Shown: piece after piece, positions 6,079 through 6,106 of the stretch
How the letters are laid out: each line of letters starts with the position of its first letter
Numbering within the stretch: the stretch's first letter is position 1
NCBI GenBank assembly: GCA_036403035.1
Contig: DASWRT010000234.1
Span: 1-6,106, forward strand
Source: DASWRT01 sp036403035
GTDB lineage: Bacteria > Pseudomonadota > Alphaproteobacteria > ATCC43930 > CGMCC-115725
DNA: 6,106 nt
Direction: 5' to 3'
Made by a program: the position numbers and the translations under genes
The notes under the pieces: model-generated
Seen by the model: the letters and a program-made list of their open reading frames with translations, nothing else
Told to the model about the DNA's origin: nothing
Database searches by the model: none

Positions 6079-6106
6079 ATGGAATCTTCCACCGTCGCCC
6101 GCGCTC
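6079..6106 (+). CDS. Possible start of a further gene (3' partial)
   Basis: An ATG 23 bases after the LysR stop opens a frame reading MESSTVARA to the window end. No Shine-Dalgarno sequence is visible before it and only nine codons are present, so it is a placeholder and the product cannot be named. If real, it would be the gene immediately downstream of the regulator and a natural candidate target. Confidence 0.2.

Overview
The window reads as ordinary chromosomal DNA from a very GC-rich proteobacterium. The protein styles (a NrtA/NrtB/NrtD-type transporter, and a cyclase built like Sinorhizobium meliloti CyaC) point to an alphaproteobacterium, probably of the Hyphomicrobiales (Rhizobiales). 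This placement is inferred from gene content and strong G/C preference at third codon positions; no rRNA or other taxonomic marker is present. All genes lie on the + strand and there is no sign of mobile DNA, CRISPR or tRNA.

Positions 1-2977 hold a compact ABC importer operon: a periplasmic substrate-binding protein of the NrtA/CmpA family (5' end cut by the window edge), a NrtB-type permease, and a NrtD-type ATPase. The gaps are 32 and 24 bases and the two internal genes have recognisable ribosome-binding sites. Together they would capture an oxyanion, most likely nitrate (nitrite, cyanate or bicarbonate are the family alternatives), and drive it across the inner membrane with ATP.

Positions 2978-3120 (or to 3249, depending on the start codon) are an intergenic/leader stretch with no clear terminator or promoter. 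After it, ending at 5016, comes the most interesting gene: a single polypeptide joining a six-helix, histidine-bearing membrane anchor like that of diheme succinate:quinone oxidoreductases, a plant-type [2Fe-2S] ferredoxin domain, and a class III nucleotide cyclase domain. This matches what is known of S. meliloti CyaC, a quinone/redox-responsive adenylate cyclase. The catalytic metal-binding Asp pair and the transition-state Asn/Arg are present, but the usual adenine-specifying Lys is Gln. Its position behind a nitrate-type importer suggests, without proving, a link between respiratory redox state, cAMP and nitrogen oxyanion use.

Positions 5017-5161 carry a TATAAT element and two adjacent inverted repeats, each with T-N11-A geometry, just before a LysR-type regulator (5162-6055). 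This looks like an autoregulatory region. A hairpin without a U tract spans the LysR stop codon, and a possible further reading frame opens at 6079 and runs off the window.
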